6,863 bases of DNA from Spirochaetales bacterium (GTDB taxonomy: Bacteria > Spirochaetota > Spirochaetia > SZUA-6 > DRHE01). The position numbers and the translations under genes were made by a program. Location of the stretch: contig JAFGFV010000341.1 in the NCBI GenBank assembly GCA_016930895.1, positions 1 to 6,863 of the forward strand, read 5' to 3'. The notes under the pieces are model-generated. The model searched no databases. It saw nothing but the letters and a program-made list of their open reading frames with translations, and was not told where the DNA came from. Positions 6,472 through 6,863 of the stretch are shown piece by piece; positions within the stretch are counted from its first letter, which is position 1, and each line of letters starts with the position of its first letter.

Positions 6472-6490
6472 TCTCACGTGGCACGTTAGA
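6472..6490. promoter_or_regulatory. 19-bp imperfect palindrome, candidate operator
   Basis: TCTCACGTGGCACGTTAGA has eight of nine arm positions paired around a central G, with a perfect core ACGTG-G-CACGT (6476-6486). It starts at about the predicted transcription start, directly downstream of the -10 box. This is where a repressor could block initiation or elongation. Whether the MerR protein itself or another regulator binds is not known. Confidence 0.5.
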
Positions 6491-6511
6491 TTTGTGGGGG
6501 GAGGGGTGAGG

Positions 6512-6863
6512 ATGCCGCAGTCAACCGCAGCGGGCCTGAAGGCGGGCTCGAAGGCAGGCCCGAAGGCGGGCTCGCCACAGACTCTCAGGCCGGGCTCCAC
6601 CTTCCGGATCGGGGAGCTTGCCCAGCGGGCCGGCGTCACCGTTCGGACGGTCCGCTACTACGAGGAGCTCGGGATCCTGGAGTGCTCGCACCGCACGGGC
6701 ACCCGCCACCGCCGCTACAGCGATCGAGATCTCGTGCGTTTGAGGCGGGTGCAGCAGCTCAAGGGCTATGGCCTGAGCCTGGGGGAGATCCGGGAGATCT
6801 TCGAGCTGGCCCGCGAAGACCCCTCGGGGGAGAAGAGCCGCCTGCGCCTGCTGTCGCGTTACC
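6512..6863 (+). CDS. MerR-family transcriptional regulator (3' end outside window)
   Basis: 117 residues are visible and the frame is open at the window edge. MerR proteins are dimeric DNA-binding regulators whose C-terminal part senses a ligand or metal. The helix-turn-helix is FRIGELAQRAGVTVRTVRYY (residues 31-50), followed by EELGIL, the wing HRTGTRHRRYSDRDL (60-74) and LVRLRRVQQLKGYGLSLGEIREIFEL (74-99), as in the family. The dimerisation helix and sensor region are cut off, so the inducer class cannot be told. The start is ATG at 6512 with GGAGG at 6500-6504, seven bases upstream. It leaves about 30 residues before the HTH, where MerR proteins usually have only a few. That tail includes three Gly-x-Lys-Ala units (residues 8-19) encoded by a 12-bp tandem repeat. 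The gene lies downstream of the ABC operon but has its own promoter. Confidence 0.88.
   Translation, partial: MPQSTAAGLKAGSKAGPKAGSPQTLRPGSTFRIGELAQRAGVTVRTVRYYEELGILECSHRTGTRHRRYSDRDLVRLRRVQQLKGYGLSLGEIREIFELAREDPSGEKSRLRLLSRY
6533..6574 (+). repeat. 12-bp tandem repeat encoding Gly-x-Lys-Ala units
   Basis: Three in-frame 12-bp units (6533-6544, 6545-6556, 6557-6568) of the form GGC-NNG-AAG-GCR, plus a half unit (6569-6574), encode GLKA, GSKA, GPKA and GS. They differ mainly at the second codon. The unit keeps the reading frame, so copy-number change would only lengthen or shorten the basic N-terminal tail of the MerR protein. Confidence 0.75.

Noticed and set aside
5761..6639. Minus-strand open frame of 292 codons opposite the permease and crossing the MerR promoter
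   Set aside because: Composition dominated by Arg, Gly, Asp and Gln without domains; it spans a clear promoter and ribosome binding site on the other strand.
1..6863. CRISPR arrays, tRNA or rRNA genes, insertion sequences or phage genes
   Set aside because: I looked for spaced repeats, tRNA-like cloverleaf sequence, terminal inverted repeats with transposase frames and phage structural genes and saw none.

Overview
The window reads as a stretch of chromosome from a GC-rich bacterium. Genes are tightly packed, Shine-Dalgarno sequences are strong (AGGAGG-type), two of the starts are GTG, and sigma70-type promoters can be seen between genes. Nothing in it (no rRNA, tRNA, phage or insertion-sequence sequence) fixes the lineage. 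Membrane transporters, MerR-type regulation and a secreted NEW3-type protein fit many bacterial phyla, so I leave the organism unnamed.

Layout. (1) At 1-225 (+) lies the 3' end of a LivF-type branched-chain amino acid ABC ATPase. A strong hairpin terminator follows. (2) A divergent pair comes next. An iron-dependent alcohol dehydrogenase is on the minus strand (355-1593), and an FGGY carbohydrate kinase is on the plus strand (1740-3284). They share a 146-bp intergenic region that holds back-to-back promoters. This looks like a small sugar or polyol catabolic module with no aldolase or sugar transporter in view. (3) A 174-bp gap with two short tandem duplications and a candidate promoter leads into a plus-strand operon (3459-6363). 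The operon encodes a signal-peptide-bearing, C-terminally membrane-anchored protein with three NEW3/Ig-like repeats, an ABC-2-type ATPase and an ABC-2-type permease. The three genes are joined by a 2-nt gap and then a 4-nt ATGA overlap. (4) A near-consensus promoter and a 19-bp imperfect palindrome precede a MerR-family regulator (6512 to the window end) that carries an unusual repeat-encoded Gly/Lys/Ala tail.

How they fit together. The kinase and dehydrogenase probably act on related carbon compounds, the kinase phosphorylating a sugar or polyol and the dehydrogenase interconverting an alcohol and an aldehyde or ketone. The ATPase and permease should form a membrane ABC complex, with the NEW3 protein as its extracytoplasmic partner. 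The substrate cannot be read from sequence. The MerR gene has its own promoter and may start a new unit running out of the window.

The most intriguing parts are the NEW3-ABC operon, the altered active-site segment of the dehydrogenase, the clean divergent promoter pair, and the palindrome plus repeat-built tail of the MerR gene. No CRISPR array, mobile element or RNA gene was seen. I found no clearly new defence or mobile system.
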